This document shows positions 6,405 through 6,913 of a DNA stretch of 6,913 nt, one piece after another. A program made the position numbers and the translations under genes. This DNA is from an uncultured Muribaculaceae bacterium. Its GTDB lineage: Bacteria > Bacteroidota > Bacteroidia > Bacteroidales > Muribaculaceae. Within the stretch, counting starts at the first letter, position 1. Each line of letters begins with the position of its first letter. The notes beneath the pieces were generated by a model. It was not told the DNA's origin and did no database searches. It saw only the letters and a list, made by a program, of their open reading frames with translations. Location of the stretch: the NCBI GenBank assembly GCA_910579105.1, contig CAJTRT010000080.1, positions 1 to 6,913 of the forward strand, in the 5' to 3' direction.

Positions 6405-6913
6405 AAGACGTAACCCGGTTCGCGCTGGCCAACGGTCTGAGGGTTGTGCACCACTATAATCCCGGTGCCGCTATGGCGATGGTCGATGTCCTGTACGACG
6501 TCGGCTCGCGTGACGAGCGCCCTGACCGCACCGGGATGGCACACCTTTTCGAACACCTTATGTTCGGCGGCTCGGTCAACGTCGCCGACTTCGACGGGGA
6601 GCTGCAGCGTGCCGGGGGTATGTCGAACGCGTGGACTTCGCAGGATTTCACCAACTTCTACGACATATTGCCATGCGGCAACATCGAGACGGCCTTGTGG
6701 CTCGAGAGCGACCGCATGCTGTCGCTCGCTTTTTCCGAAAAGGCGTTGCGGGTGCAGCGTTCCGTTGTGGTAGAGGAGTTCAAGCAAGCCTGCCTGAACC
6801 GTCCTTACGGCGATATGGAGCACCACCTGAAATCATTGTGCTACCTGGAACATCCCTACCGTTATCCTGTGATAGGTAAGGATTTCAGCCATATAGAGGG
6901 GGTGTCGCAGGAT
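6401..6913 (+). CDS. M16 family zinc metallopeptidase (insulinase/pitrilysin type), 3' end outside window
   Basis: The N-terminal 171 residues of an M16 peptidase, still open at the window edge. The zinc site HLFEH lies at 48-52 (ligands H48 and H52, catalytic E51). The third ligand is probably E126 in RSVVVEEF, 74 residues on, close to the family spacing of about 76. Other family features are FALANGLRVV at the start, VGSRDE before the zinc motif, SNAWTSQDFTNFY (75-87) on the substrate-side strand, and NRPYG (133-137). I chose the GTG at 6401 because it puts the first M16 strand right after the start. It overlaps the cyclophilin stop as GTGA. No signal peptide is seen, so this protein is probably cytoplasmic, unlike the cyclophilin beside it. 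The intact active site suggests a functional protease rather than the inactive partner subunit found in some M16 pairs. Confidence 0.93.
   Translation, partial: MKDVTRFALANGLRVVHHYNPGAAMAMVDVLYDVGSRDERPDRTGMAHLFEHLMFGGSVNVADFDGELQRAGGMSNAWTSQDFTNFYDILPCGNIETALWLESDRMLSLAFSEKALRVQRSVVVEEFKQACLNRPYGDMEHHLKSLCYLEHPYRYPVIGKDFSHIEGVSQD

Overview
The window looks like a chromosome fragment from a Bacteroidales bacterium (phylum Bacteroidota). The evidence is a small membrane protein of the Bacteroidota-typical DUF4491 type, two promoter boxes of the form TAnnTTTG, almost no Shine-Dalgarno sequences, and a secreted protein with a Bacteroidales-style N-terminal motif. The GC-rich coding DNA is compatible with a higher-GC lineage such as Muribaculaceae, but the family cannot be settled from the sequence alone. 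I see no mobile element, CRISPR array, tRNA, rRNA or sign of recent transfer.

Layout. Positions 1-2582 (+) carry a large secreted protein of unknown function. Its start codon lies one base outside the window, and it ends in two nearly identical 121-residue repeats. A perfect hairpin (2606-2638) separates it from a convergent gene at 2667-2966 (-) for a DUF4491 membrane protein. An AT-richer divergent promoter region (2967-3156) follows. From it a gene cluster runs rightwards to the window edge: a multi-repeat DUF349 protein (3157-5100), a 126-residue helical protein I do not recognise (5116-5496), a secreted cyclophilin-type prolyl isomerase with a long helical insertion (5523-6404), and the N-terminal part of an M16 zinc metallopeptidase (6401-6913). 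The peptidase overlaps the cyclophilin gene by four bases and is cut by the window end.

How the genes may work together. The four rightward genes are separated by 15, 26 and -4 nt with no visible internal terminator, so they probably form one operon from the promoter at 3053-3085. Two members have recognisable roles in protein folding and proteolysis. The DUF349 protein and the 126-residue protein have no assigned function here, so a shared proteostasis role is only a hypothesis. The most distinctive items are the internally duplicated secreted protein, the unknown helical protein in the operon, and a strong hairpin in the operon leader.
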